From assembly GCA_015698045.1 (NCBI GenBank), contig BLAL01000194.1, positions 1,054,001 to 1,118,000 on the forward strand: a DNA stretch of 64,000 bases. The letters run 5' to 3'. The notes under the pieces are model-generated. The model had not been told where the DNA came from and did not search any database. It saw nothing but the letters and a program-made list of their open reading frames with translations. How positions within the stretch are numbered: position 1 is the stretch's first letter; each line of letters begins with the position of its first letter. A program made the translations under genes and the position numbers. Below are positions 21,833 through 34,402 of this stretch, in pieces. The DNA comes from Rhizophagus clarus (taxonomy: Eukaryota > Glomeromycota > Glomeromycetes > Glomerales > Glomeraceae).

Positions 21833-24232
21833 ATGGAAAAAGGAAATAATAATTCTAATAATAATGGCAATACCAATAACAATAGCGTTGACAACACTCA
21901 AAGAGATAATAATAATTCAAATAATAATAATAATAATAATACAAGGGAATTCTACATGCCACAGTCTGAACCACCTGGTACCTCACTTCCGGGTTCTTCC
22001 ACCTCTACACCTTTAGATACATCTCCTTTTCATGAACCATTAGCCGCTCCTGTTACTACTACTTCTCCAACCCCTTCCACAAACTTGACAAACGTGTCGC
22101 CTTCTCCGTCTACAAATAATTTAACGACAACGACGACGACGACAACGACAGCAACAACAGCGACGACAACGACAACACCGACACCAGCTGCAGCTCATAA
22201 AACACAGGCCGCTTTTGTGAACAAACTTTACACGTAAGTATTTATTTATTGTTTTAATAAGTGTAATTTATTTCGAGTTTTCGTTGAATCAATTTCTATC
22301 ATCACTAAAAAAATCAATTATGTTGTCAATCTAATTGAAAAATTTACGCGTCAAAAAAAATTTTTTTTAATAAAGTCCAATGAAATTTTGTGAATCATTA
22401 TTATTAAAAAACCCTTATTTGATTAAATATATAACAGAATGGTAGAAGATCAATCGATTCAAAATTTGATCTCATGGGCTCCTTCTGGTGACGTTTTCAG
22501 TGTTTCCAATCCAACCGAATTTTCAAAATCGGTCTTACCGCAGTACTTTAAACATAATAATTGGCAAAGTTTTGTCAGACAATTAAATAGTGAGTTCATA
22601 TATACATAATTACTTGTTTGTTTATTAATTTATTTATTTATTTATAATACCATTTGATCTAATTATTTTATAAAATTAAAACTTATTTAGTGTATGGATT
22701 TCATAAAGGTAAATTGTAATCTTAATTAAACTTTTTTTTTAAATGATAACATCTTTCGATTATTTTAACGTCCTTTTTTTTTTTAAAAGTGAATGATATG
22801 TTTCACGCAAATCCAACAAGTGAAAGTCAAGCTTGGGAATTTAAACATTCGGATTTTCGTCGTGGGCACCTTGCAGCTTTACAAAATATTAAACGTAAAA
22901 GTTCAAAACCTCCAAACCCAATTATAAAAGGAAACTTGGGTAATTCCGGTACAGGTCAGAACCCTTCGGCTGATACTGATACGCGTGATGATAGAATTGA
23001 TTGTTTAACAACACAAATGTCTGAAATGATGGATAGAATGCGTCAAATGAGTGAAAGTTATAGTTTATTATATGCTGAAACTGTTTCTTGTAAGATGTTG
23101 CAATCAAAACATCAACAGGTACATTCTATATATATATCAAAGAGATTCTCGAGAAGAAATAATCATTAACACGTAATTTGTTTTATAGGTGATCACTGCT
23201 ATTACAAGCCTTCTTGCTACCATGTCCAGAGAAGGTAGTTTATTAGAGAATATTTATTTTTTATAGTTGACCTTTTTTGTTTTTTTTTTTAACAACTTTA
23301 TTCTTTTATTAAAAATCTAGATGATAGTAATGATCCACGTAGTTTGAAGCGAAAATTTGATAGTAAATATATATGATTAGTTTTCGTTAAAAAAAAAAAA
23401 AAAATATTTTTTTATTTAATAATCAACCATTTTGATCGAATATTCTTTAGTTGATCTACTGACTGCAGAAGTCGCAAAATTGGGACAAGGAGATATTCCA
23501 CCACCTTCTCATTCCCCTATGATGCAACATCCATCATCTCATTATCCTAGAGAACATCCAACGCGATCAATGTCAACTCCGCAACCAATGGTTGGTTTGG
23601 AGCCTACATCAAATATGCATACTAATTCAATGAACGATATTGAATATCGTATGCAGACATCATCTCCATTTGGTTCAAATCATCATCGTCCACAATCAAA
23701 AGTTCATCAAACATCCAGTCCCTTAGCCATGTTACCGGAAATTCCATTTTCTTCTTTTCAACCGAGTAATAATTACCTACGACACCGATCTCCTGAACCG
23801 ATATCAGGTGTGAGCCCTGCCAACAGTAGATCTGCTTCGTTAGATACATATAGTAGTAGATCGGTATCTGGTTCCCAAACAGCTTCACAATATTCTCAAT
23901 CGAATTCACATTCTTCGCACATGTCATCGTCATCATTACCATCGCCTCCAACTCGAAGGACTTCACAACCCGCTTCATCGTTAGGTTTTGGTAGTGATAG
24001 TAATTTGTTAAATCCATCTGAAAATAGATATAAGGACAATAATTCATCTACAATATCACAATCACAATCTCAACAACAACGTCCTCCATCTTCATCTTCT
24101 ACTTCTCCTACCCCTTTTAAATCAGAGAATCCAGTTGTTAATAATCCATCAACGTCGCAAACAAGGGCTCCACCATTATCTGATCCACCGGATAACAATG
24201 AAGAATTCGTCAAGAGACGTAAAAGAAATTAA
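21833..24232 (+). CDS. HSF-type transcription factor
   Basis: Seven exons: 21833-22233, 22438-22589, 22691-22708, 22790-23118, 23189-23234, 23321-23362 and 23451-24232, all with GT-AG introns and continuous frame, giving 589 residues. The N-terminus is low-complexity (Asn runs, then a Thr run). The HSF DNA-binding domain covers about residues 126-235, with AAFVNKLYTMVEDQ, YFKHNNWQSFVRQLNMYGF and WEFKHSDFRRG. A heptad-like helix (about 255-310) could mediate trimerisation. The C-terminus is Ser/Pro/Gln-rich and ends in a basic KRRKRN, a possible nuclear signal. The family binds GAA/TTC repeats and controls stress genes. The insert after the recognition helix (ALQNIKRKSSK) resembles the fungal Sfl1 branch as well as Hsf1, so the subfamily is left open. 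The third exon encodes only YGFHK and flanking bases. Confidence 0.92.
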
Positions 24233-25625
24233 GAAGAAAAGTGAAGATGGATTAAATGAACGAACCCGCAGCATAAACGGGTATTTTAATTCTCGTTTTT
24301 TATTATATAATTTTCTTTTGTGTAGAATATATAATTTTTTTTTATCTATTATTATTAATTGAATTATTAATATGAAAATTTTTTTTTTTTTTATTTTACA
24401 AAAAAAAAAAAAAAAAGTTTTTGAGACATAATTAATAATTATTATATTTTTGCTTATTTATCCCCACCAGGGGATCATCAGAAACTAATTAATACGATTG
24501 TAAAAAAAAAAAAAAATTTAATTTTTTTTTTAATTTTTTTTTTTTTAAAAAAAAAAAATGTCACAGACAGACAGATTTAATATATATATTTTTTTTTTTT
24601 TTTTTTTTTTTTCTTTGGAATATTTAATTGATTGATGTAGAATCATGAAGATACTATGGACTATTAATTTTTAAAATCGTACGTCACTTTACTGGATGTG
24701 TAATTAAAAAAGAAACCAGATAAGGGATCTACGTAAAATTTGATGGGATTAAAAAAAAAATCAATAAATTGAATTAATGATATATTGAGGATATTTTTAG
24801 GTTTTAATTTTTATTTTTTTTAATTTTTTTTTATTTTTTTTTCTTTCTTCCCTTTTCCAAAAAAAGTAATTATTTCATAAACAGGGTACTTGTACATGAG
24901 ATAAATAAATTATAAGTACTATACTATTTATTAATTCTGTAATGTGTATATAGTAAGTAAATAGCAATTCTACAAATAATAAAACAATAATTTATAATTT
25001 AATATAATGTCTGAAATAGAAATTATAATGATAATATAATGAATGTATCGATTATATGATGTATAATGAATGTTACAGAATTTTTTCATTTCGGTAAAAT
25101 AAATTCGGAAATTAATTGTTAGATTTCAAGATAAAAAAAAATAAATCTTTACTTTACAATAAGTATTATTCATTCATTCGTATATTTTTTTTAAAAATTA
25201 TAATATAAATAAATATGAGCCACATTACTGTTTGTGGTAATTGCTATACTAAACAAACTGTATAATTAGATGGGGTATCCATTATTTTTTTTTTTTTTTT
25301 GTATAACCGAAACTTCTTTCTCACTTTTCTTTTTTTTCTTTTTCAATCACGTTAGACATAATTGGTTAGATTACCTTTATAATATGATAGAAAGGAAAAC
25401 CACGTTTCCTAATTACGGTATCGTACATAAAACTAAAAAATTTTTTCATTACAAAAAAAAAAAAATTTTAAAATCTACAAACTTTTGATATGACGATAAT
25501 CTATCTTTAAAGAAATATATTCGTTAATTCTATTAATAATTAAAAAGTAATATGTATGTTGTGAATTGTTGTTGCGTGTAATGATATAAAAAAAAAAAAA
25601 AAAAATTAGTTTATAAATTAGAATC

Positions 25626-25657
<32 letters not shown>

Positions 25658-26740
25658 GAAAAGGGGAAAAAAAAAAAATAAGAAAAGAAATATTAAAACT
25701 TAATTTACTAAATATACTACGATATTACTTTTTTTTTTTTCATAGGTACATTTTACTGTATCACGTTACGACGTTACGTGAAATAGATCGGAACATTATA
25801 TACTACCTATTTAATGGAATCTGATTTCGTACTATTAAATAAGTATAAAGAAAATGGGATGACTGATTAATAAGATAAGTAAGTAAACAAACAAACAAAT
25901 ATAATAAATTTAGTATAAATTTACCCCAAATTTACTTTTTTATTATTTTACGTTCATCCAAACGCCTAAAAGCAAATGAATTTTCATTTTGAGCATAATC
26001 ATTTTAATCTACACGTAGGAAATTAAAGTATGATGGCGTGCTTATCTGTTATGCACAACTACGCAAACAACGGATTTATAAAAAGTATGCCACGTATGGA
26101 CTGATCAGAATCAGGTGTTATATGCAGTATATATGTTGAAGATAATACTTTTTTACTAAAGAAAAAAAAAAAAAAAGGAAAACCCGTGTGAAAACACGGT
26201 TTAGATTAAAAATGGTATTATTAAAAGGAAGAACAATATAATACGTAGGTGTATTATAAAATACGAGTACTGACATTCAGATATTTATCAAAAAATCAAG
26301 ATCGGGAATCGATTTAATGTATTACGGTATGTCAACTATGTCAACTATAACAACTACATGTATCCAAGTTCGCCGGATCTTTTTAAATCCAGTTATCGAA
26401 ATTAATTAACTGGATAGTCCAATCTGGTACTGTTCCCAACACAATAAGATTAAAACATAATCATTTAATAATATTTCAATTTTAATAGTTATTGATGCGC
26501 ACAGCAAATTTACTATATAAGACATTGTCAGGTAATGTATAACTACTAATGTAGTATAAAATATCAGTCTTTACTTTCAAATTAAATCCTCTTCTCAATT
26601 TTTTTTTAACGAGTATTTGTGATCTATTCGTAAAATTGGGTCTTAATGTTTTACCATGTCTACATTTTCTTTTTTTTTTTTTTTTTTTTGCTAATTATTA
26701 TAATAAAAATATAAAATAAAATTTTAAATTTCTTTAATAA
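24233..26740. other. Intergenic, low complexity
   Basis: No gene seen. Contains A-run/T-run junctions (24505-24560), an AAAAG microsatellite (25636-25665), and a small hairpin CCGTGT-GAAA-ACACGG at 26184-26199. Short frames lie in T-rich sequence and are not credible. Confidence 0.6.
25636..25665. repeat. AAAAG microsatellite
   Basis: About five perfect AAAAG units followed by GGGG, inside an A-rich stretch. Confidence 0.8.
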
Positions 26741-26746
26741 CTTTGC

Positions 26747-26848
26747 ACGGCGAAATTACCGGGTGAAACGAGTCGGTGAAATGTGTTTCGGTGAAATGAC
26801 CCTGTCGGTGAAATTTTTGCTGTGAAATGATTATCGATCGCTTCACCG
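26747..26848. repeat. Cluster of CGGTGAAAT-type motifs
   Basis: Six variants of [CT][CG]GG[TC]GAAA[TC] at about 13-16 base spacing (near 26747, 26760, 26773, 26787, 26804, 26819), followed by one inverted TTCACCG at 26842-26848. It is richer in G and C than its surroundings and has no coding potential. Probably part of a mobile element. Confidence 0.55.
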
Positions 26849-28400
26849 TTATGAACCAGATTTACATTGAAGGTCACTATAACTACAACGAAGAATTGAT
26901 TTTGAAAATCGAAATAACAAATGCTGATCATTTTAAAGGAATAAGTTTTGTAGTACTTTTATCTGGAGTTAATCACAAAATATTGTGAATATAACTGCTT
27001 ACTGCTTAAATTTCGGGCATAAAGTATTTGTGGTTTAATTTTAAAAATTTATTCTTTTTTAGATCTCATATTGGATCATATTAATAAGTAATATATACGG
27101 AAAGGTTTGAGTTATTTATAGTACATTAGAACGTCGTAACCAAAAAATTTAGGTCTTTTAGAAGGGTTAATTTCATTCAGTGGCTAAAGATGATCATTAA
27201 GATTTGCGCAAGTTATTAGAGCAAATCTTTTACCCCAAGATATTGTGGTATGATAATCATCGGATTTATTTTATCTTCGTTTAATAAAGAGATAATCAGT
27301 GATCAAAAAAAATATATACATGTATAGAATTTTTATAGAACTGAGATTTTCTTGATTTGCAATACTTATTTTTGACGATCAAATCTACTCTGAGATGTTT
27401 GACCCTGTTAACTTATATTGGCATTGTTACGGGAAATTTAAGGGGTTCTATACATAGGGGTGAAATTAATAATGCCTAAAAAACTTTTATTTTATCCTGG
27501 GAGAATTTCTTTAAATCACCGCCCGAATAACTCCGCGAAGAACTGCTTAAATGAAACGGTATAATATGTACAGTACATACGCCACATAATGTATTTCATT
27601 GGATTCACCATGTGAAGATACTGTGAAAAAAGAAAAAACGAATCTCATGCTCTTAAAATAGATTTTATCATCGTTTTGATTTGACAATCAGGAGTTTTAT
27701 GGTGCACCAAATATTAAGAACACCAAAAAAATAACTTATCATTTGTATCATATGTAATAATTGATTACCATTATATAACAAAAAAAACTTAAGATTTTTA
27801 AGATATAAGCATTTTTGAAAGTCTCTAACTAGACTACTTTGAAAAGTAACATAATGAAAATCAAATTAAAAGATTATTATTTAATTATACTAGGGGAAAA
27901 GGAAAAAAATTGGTTAGAATTATTATTAATTTGGATATATAAAATTTTGGACCGAAATTATATTCTAATTCTCACTAGCAATTTTCGAAAAAACGTGAAT
28001 AATTAAAGTTGATAATCAATCTGATCCGATTTGTGAAGTTATGGGTTGAGGTTACGGCCACGTAAAAAAAAAAATCAAAAAAATCATTTTGAGTTTTCTT
28101 AGCATCTAAATAATTAAAAATGATGTATGATAGCTTATTGGATTCGTTGAGACAATATTTGGATGATTTAAATCATATTTATTAATTCATTTTAAATTTT
28201 TAAATATCCTTACAACCAATTATTGGAAGATAATGGATGATACGCTTATTAGATTCAAATTGAATGTTAGTTATTTCGTTATAAATAGATTAAATGAAGC
28301 CAACCTTTTCTCATCACGTGACATTTAACCAATCCCCCGTTATAACGAAACAGCCAATTAAAATTCTTTAAACTCTTCGCAATAATTCTATAATTGATTT
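26849..28400. other. Intergenic
   Basis: No gene or strong repeat identified. Base composition is ordinary for this window until about 28.4 kb, where G and C nearly vanish. Confidence 0.55.
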
Positions 28401-29839
28401 AACCGCATTTTGAAATTTTTTAAATTAAAAAAATTTAGGTTAGATAAATTTTAATTAACAGCTTTCTGTAATTTAATTGTAACCTGAATTGTAATATAAT
28501 ATTTTCTTTTTTTAATTATATTCATACAGTTGTCTAATTATATGTACAACAAAACTTTAATAATTACAAATTTGAATTAGATAGTCAATTTAACTCAAAT
28601 TTTTTAGATTGTATTTTTTTTTTTTACAAATTAAATTTTTAGATGGTGTTTTTATTAAAATAAATTACCTTTTATAATTATTAAAAGATTTTATAAAAAC
28701 AAATTTTTTTTTATTTAAAGTTACTTGCTAAATGCAAAAATTATATTAAAATAATTTATATTTATAGACTATAATAAATAATATATAGAGATTTGTAAAA
28801 ATATAAAAACTATAATAAAATAATATATAAATACTTATAAAAATACAATTAATTTTAATAATTTTAAAATTTTTTATAGGATTTCTTATATAATTTATTA
28901 ATATTTATAATAATATAGCTTTACAATTCTATATATTAAAATATAAATAACAAATAACTTTAAAAATTTTTTTTGTTTTTTTTTTTTTTTTAATGATCTA
29001 TATATGCTTTATTGATATTTAGTTCATATACCATATAAACAAACAATTTATCAGAAGTTATATCCATCTTAATTTGCAGAATATAATTATCAAAATGTAA
29101 TTTAAAATAGTATAAATATAAATATAAAATATTATAAAATTAACTATTATTATTTTTTATATATTCCAAAGCATTATATTGTTTTTGCTACATTATTAAC
29201 TATATTTCTGGTTTTTTATAAGCCTAACTAAATCATCAATTGTTATTAATTAGTAAACATATCTGATTATGAACTTTTTTTATTATTTTGTTATTCTTTA
29301 TTATTATATAATCTTTATTTAATACCATTTTTAAAGAAGGATCATTAAATATTGCAGTTAGATTTTCCTATTCTTCTAGTAATTTTTCTCTTTTTAATTG
29401 TTGTTTTTCTTATTGTGAATATTTTATTTGCTAGTGAAAAGATTTAAAGTAATGCTTTATATTTAGATTTACTCAATTTATTTTTTCTTCCAATATTTTT
29501 AGCTTTTTTCCGAGCAATTGTTGCTATATATTGTAAAAGTCTGATTAGTTCTTTAAAGTAAATAATAAAAAAATTCAATAGTATAATCATAAATATTATA
29601 TTTTTTGTTTCTGTAAATTCAAATAGCTGTTTTATTAAATTAAAAAGATTATTATTAATTTTGGTTTTTAAAACTAATGCACAAAAATCAATAAACTCCT
29701 TGTTATTATGATGTATACCTAGTATTTTATTTAATTTTTTATATATAACTGTATTTATACTCTTTTATTGATTGTTTAATTTTAAAATAATAAGGATAAA
29801 ATTATTTTATATTTTTTTTTCTAATTTTTGATTATATTT

Positions 29840-29945
29840 CTTATTAGCTTTACAAGTGATAAAATGGTGCTAATCTTCTTTTTTATTATTCTTGCATCTA
29901 GGATATATAAAATTCTTATATATATTTGGCTTTTGCTAAATTAAA
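29840..29945 (-). pseudogene. Decayed zinc-knuckle-like tail, probably of a retroelement
   Basis: The minus strand reads PNIYKNFIYPRC, then KNNKKED, a stop in place of an expected Trp, and HHFITCKANKK. The spacing C-x2-8-EDW-H-x4-C is a common ending of LINE-type reverse-transcriptase proteins in fungi (recalled, not searched). A Trp-to-stop change is what a C-to-T type mutation would produce. Confidence 0.4.
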
Positions 29946-30649
29946 ATAAAATCTATAGAAAAAAGTTTAGTAAATAATTTAATAATAAATATTAAATACC
30001 AATATCTTTTTTACTAAAATACAATTGAACTCTTTATATTATGAATTAAATTCCAAATTATATTTTATATAATTGATTTTGGTAATTCTTCTTAAATAAC
30101 TTTAAATTTAAAAAAACTATAAATTAATTAAATTAATAAATTTAATATTTATTTATTAAAATCATTTAATTTGTAACTTTTATTAATAAAATATTAAAAT
30201 TATTTAATAAAAAATAATTGTTTTTTTAAATTTTAAGTTTAAAGAACTTGCAATAAGTCTTTATTTAAGAAGATCAAAAATTTAAAAATAATTTTTTAGT
30301 TTTAATTTATATATATATTTCTTATATATAAAAAATTAATTTTATTATACAACTATTAATAATCTAAATAAAATTTATTTCTTAAATTATTTTTTAATTT
30401 TTTTTAAGATTTGTTTATTTATAAAATAAATTATCATAAAAAATTGCTTTTTATTAATAATTATTACTTTATTTTTATTTAAATTTTATTAGTTAAATAA
30501 TTAAAAAGAAAAAAAATTATAATATTATAATATAAAATTTTCTTTTATAATAGAATTTGTAAAAAATTTTATATATAATTTTTATTTTAAATTTAAAAGT
30601 AATTTATTTTATAGATAAGTAGAATCCTTTTTTTTTATAATAAATCTTA

Positions 30650-30830
30650 TAATATTAATTAATAACCAATAAAATGCTTTTTTTAAATTTTTTTCTACTT
30701 TTATATATAGCTTTTTCATAATAAATTCCTAAACTGTTTTGTATACTACTATATTTTTAATTAGCTGATTTTTTAATCCATTCAAATGCTACAATATCAT
30801 TTCTATTAACACCTGTTGCATGTTAATAGC
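30650..30830 (-). pseudogene. Sel1-repeat relic
   Basis: The minus strand encodes ATGVNRNDIVAFEWIKKSAN, a stop, KYSSIQNSLGIYYEKAIYKS and, one frame over, VEKNLKKAFYWL. These are two successive Sel1-type repeats (G-x-G-V-x-x-N ... A-F-x-W ... A ... A-Q ... L-G-x-x-Y). Stops and frameshifts break it up. Sel1 proteins are greatly expanded in arbuscular mycorrhizal fungi. Confidence 0.65.
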
Positions 30831-31753
30831 ACAATTTTTATTTTAATAAAAGTAAAATTAATAATTTTATAATAATTTTAAATTAAAATTAATATTATTT
30901 TAAATATTATTTTTATAATTTTATATATAAATAAAATTATAAAGAAAATCAAAATATATTTATTTTAAAATTTATATAATAATAGATTTTATATTGATTT
31001 TATATATAAAATAAAAAAAAAATCCTTAATTTAAATTTAAAAAACAAAAAAATTTATATATTTATAATAGTATTTTTTTTTTTTAATTTTTTTTAAAAAA
31101 AAAAAATTTTATTGGATTTTTTAATTATAAAAATAAAAATATATTATAATAAATATATAATAAAACTTAGCTAATATCATAAATTTTAACTATATTAAAA
31201 AATTTAAATAAAACAAAATTCTGAAAAAATCTAAAATATGTAAAATTTTAAGTTGTGTAGAATTTAGTAAAAAAAACTATAAAAATCTTCTTTTTTTTTT
31301 TAAATAATATCAGTCAAAATTTTATTTTCATATTTAATAACTAATTAATATTAATATAGTTTTGGCTTTAAAGAAATACTTAAAATTTATAGTAATTTTT
31401 TTTAACTAAATCTTACCTATATATATATATCTTTTAAAATTTTAATAAAATTATCATTTAACAAAAAATCTGTTATTTATACTATTATAATATATTATAA
31501 ATGAATGTATAATATATTACAGTATTCTTAGTTAAAATCATCTGTGTCATACCCCTCTCCTTTTTATTTTTTTTATATGGATTCTAAAGACTTAGAATTT
31601 TTTCAATTGTAAAAATTTTTTTTTCGTATCTCTAGTTAAATATTACATATTTAATTTTACCTGGCATTATGTAATTTTATTTAAAGTATTCAAAGTATGA
31701 TATATTGCAAATGTGAAAAAAAATAAAATCCTTTTAAGTAATATCATTTTAGT

Positions 31754-32595
31754 TAGTGATGTTAATTTGCTCAAGCGGTTCAGTTTAGGTTAAGCTTAAT
31801 ACAGCTTTGTGCTTGAAATTAGCTAAAGCAAGTTAAGTAATATTAAATTAATAAGCTGAGCAATAGAGCTTAATTATAAGTTAAGCATGGTTATATTATG
31901 TAGTTTGACTTGATACTCTTAAATAGGCTAACTGATTTACTAAATTATATATACTGTGTATGTATATCTAATTCAGTTTATTCTTCGTTTACTATATAAA
32001 TATACTTTCTTTTAAATTATGAATTATTTGTCAATTTAAAATAATTATAAATTTATAAAACACATTTATACATTTATAAAAATTTTAATTGCTATCTGAA
32101 TAATTTATAATAATATTTGTTTCATACCATGTTTTTAGGTAAAGGCTTACGTGAACCTTCTTTGGTGATAGCCTGTCCTGGGTTGGGCTAATTGTATGTT
32201 TAGCAACTGAAAAACATTTACTCGCTACGTGCACTTATTGTTTGTATTACTAAAAAATTGTTCAGGTCTATTAGTGTTATTCGTTAAATTTATATCTATT
32301 TCCGTAAAGTTATTATTAATAAAAGATACATAGGTATCATCTAAAATTAATTTCTCAGTCATCATTGATTTATTAAAATATATAAATACTAAATAAACTA
32401 GCTATATTGCTCAATGTGCTTAAATAAACGTGTTTAAATTAGGCTTCATATATTTATTAAAATTTAATTTGAGCTCATACTATGAAGCTATTAAACAGAC
32501 TTAAAGTATGTTTTGAAGCACATATTAAAAGGTTAAAAAAAATTCGTGCTCAAACTCAGTTTAAAATGCTTTGTTGAAGCAATTTAACATCTCTA
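31754..32595. mobile_element. 842-bp hAT-like nonautonomous element
   Basis: The left end TAGTGATGTTAATTTGCTCA mirrors the right end, which in reverse complement reads TAGAGATGTTAAATTGCTTC. It is flanked by eight-base near-duplicates ATTTTAGT (left) and ATTTTAAT (right), the length typical of hAT insertions. Both arms are rich in AGCTTAA / GAGC motifs. No transposase frame. Confidence 0.7.
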
Positions 32596-33860
32596 ATTTT
32601 AATATTATATTAATATTTAATTAATATTAATTTGATATTAAAATAATATTAATTTGATAATTGAATTAGTGTTTTTAATTTTATTTTAGAGAAAGATTAA
32701 AAATTTTACTTTTCTTGTGATTTAATATTATATATAAAGTATATTTAATAAAATTTTTTTACCTTTTCTTTATTAAACATGTTATTTCTGATTCTTCTTT
32801 AATAAAAATATTGTTTTAATATTAATTTTATTATCAAATCAATATTAAATTAATATTAAATTAATATCAATTCAACATTAATTAAATATTGATATAATAT
32901 CAATAAGATATATTGATATTATATATTAATTTTATGTTAATTGAAAATTTAAGATTTTTGTAAAAAACATTTTTTTTTTTATTTATTTTTTGATATACTA
33001 ATTCTATTATTACTTCTAAAGTTTAAACCTATAAATCTGAAATTATTATTTATTAAAGAGTGATAAAAAATGATTTATATAAATTTTTTTTTATTTTTAA
33101 TAATATTAATAATCAATTAAATTATAATTTTATTATTTATTAAAATATTTTTATTATAAATTTTATAGTATTATTTAAATAAATTTTTTTAAAAAAATTA
33201 GCAGTTAATTAATAAATTTTTATTTCAATACAAAATTTTGCAAAATTTATAATTTAATATATTACAAATTAATAGTCTTTATATATAAAAGTTAAAATTT
33301 ATATATATATAGAGTAAATATAAATTAATTTGCAATTTATTTAATTAATTATATTTGAATATTTTAAAAAATAATTTTATTTAAAAATAATATTTTTATA
33401 TAAATTTTATAAAATTAAAGATTAATTAATATATTTTTATATTATTTTTAGTTTAAAAATTAATAGCAAATTTATTACAAAAACTTGTATTATATTTTTC
33501 AATATTTTTATTTGATTATTATACCAGATTTTTATTTTTTGCAATTAATTTGCTTTATAAATTATGAATTAATATTTATTTTTTTTTTATTTTAAAAAAA
33601 TTACTTTATTATTTAAAAATAATTGCAATTCTATATAATTATTGGCGATTTGCTAAAAATTATTAAGAAACAATACTAATTTATTTTTTAAAAATATTTA
33701 TATAAAAAAAATTCCAAAATAAAAATTCTAAGTATCTTAAATTAACTTTTAATTTTTACTACAATTTAAATAATAAATAATTATTATTTATAAATCTTTA
33801 TAATTTATTGAATTGTTAAAAAAAAAAAATTTAATTATAATTTTATTATAATTTTTTAAT

Positions 33861-34041
33861 TTTAGCGGGAGTTAAGAAATTTATCACGTGATTAATATGA
33901 TATAATAAATGTATTAAAAGAAAACGAATTGGATTCCGTCCTAGATAGTTTCACGAAGATCCATTAGCTAGACATTTTTGATTTACTAAAACATATAGAG
34001 CAATGGGAGGTATATAATAATAACAATATTGTTGTATTTTA
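33861..34041. other. Short spacer after the AT block
   Basis: Composition returns to normal; it includes TCACGTGAT. No feature beyond the small ORF that follows. Confidence 0.4.
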
Positions 34042-34200
34042 ATGGTTCAGTCTAAATTATATAAATTATATGCTGGAAGCCCACATCCGGAAAAAGTTCA
34101 TTTAGACCCAATGTTTGGTGGAATAGGCATTACGGATTTCTCTGACCAAATGACTATTATAAAAAGTTTAAACTACTTTATTAAAAGCTATTGTAAATAA
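34042..34200 (+). CDS. Small ORF of 52 residues, unrecognised
   Basis: ATG to TAA with markedly higher G+C and balanced codon use than the surrounding DNA (for example YAGSPHPEKVHLDPMFGGIG). No domain recognised. It could be a real microprotein, an exon of a longer gene, or a fragment of a mobile element. It lies about 200 bases from the 3' end of the PalA-like gene on the other strand. Confidence 0.35.
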   Translation: MVQSKLYKLYAGSPHPEKVHLDPMFGGIGITDFSDQMTIIKSLNYFIKSYCK

Positions 34201-34402
34201 ATTTTTTAATTAATATAATAAGAGGCCGATATTTGCCAGAAATTTATTAAATACAATTTTAAATTAAGTATAAAATTTTTTCTTAAAAAAAATCTAAAAA
34301 GAATAAAAAAAAAAAATAAACCTGAAATTATTCTGTTCAATTCTAATTAGATATCAAAAAAACTTTTTACATTTAGTTTATATTTTAAATATCATGATAT
34401 TA

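Larger units (their letters stand above)
28400..33860. other. Extreme AT block
   Basis: The sequence is dominated by A and T with rare G and C, and the edges are fairly sharp (near 28.4 kb and at TTAGCGGGAG near 33.86 kb). No gene is intact. Coding relics and an inverted-repeat element inside are listed separately. Confidence 0.7.

Noticed and set aside
21726..22016. Alternative plus frame overlapping HSF exon 1
   Set aside because: The Ile-rich run is the Asn-coding AAT repeat read in another frame.
23622..24047. Minus-strand frame of 141 codons opposite the HSF C-terminus
   Set aside because: Shadow of the Ser/Pro-rich coding strand.
26184..26199. Hairpin CCGTGT-GAAA-ACACGG
   Set aside because: Six-pair stem in A-rich DNA; too small to assign a function in a fungal intergenic region.
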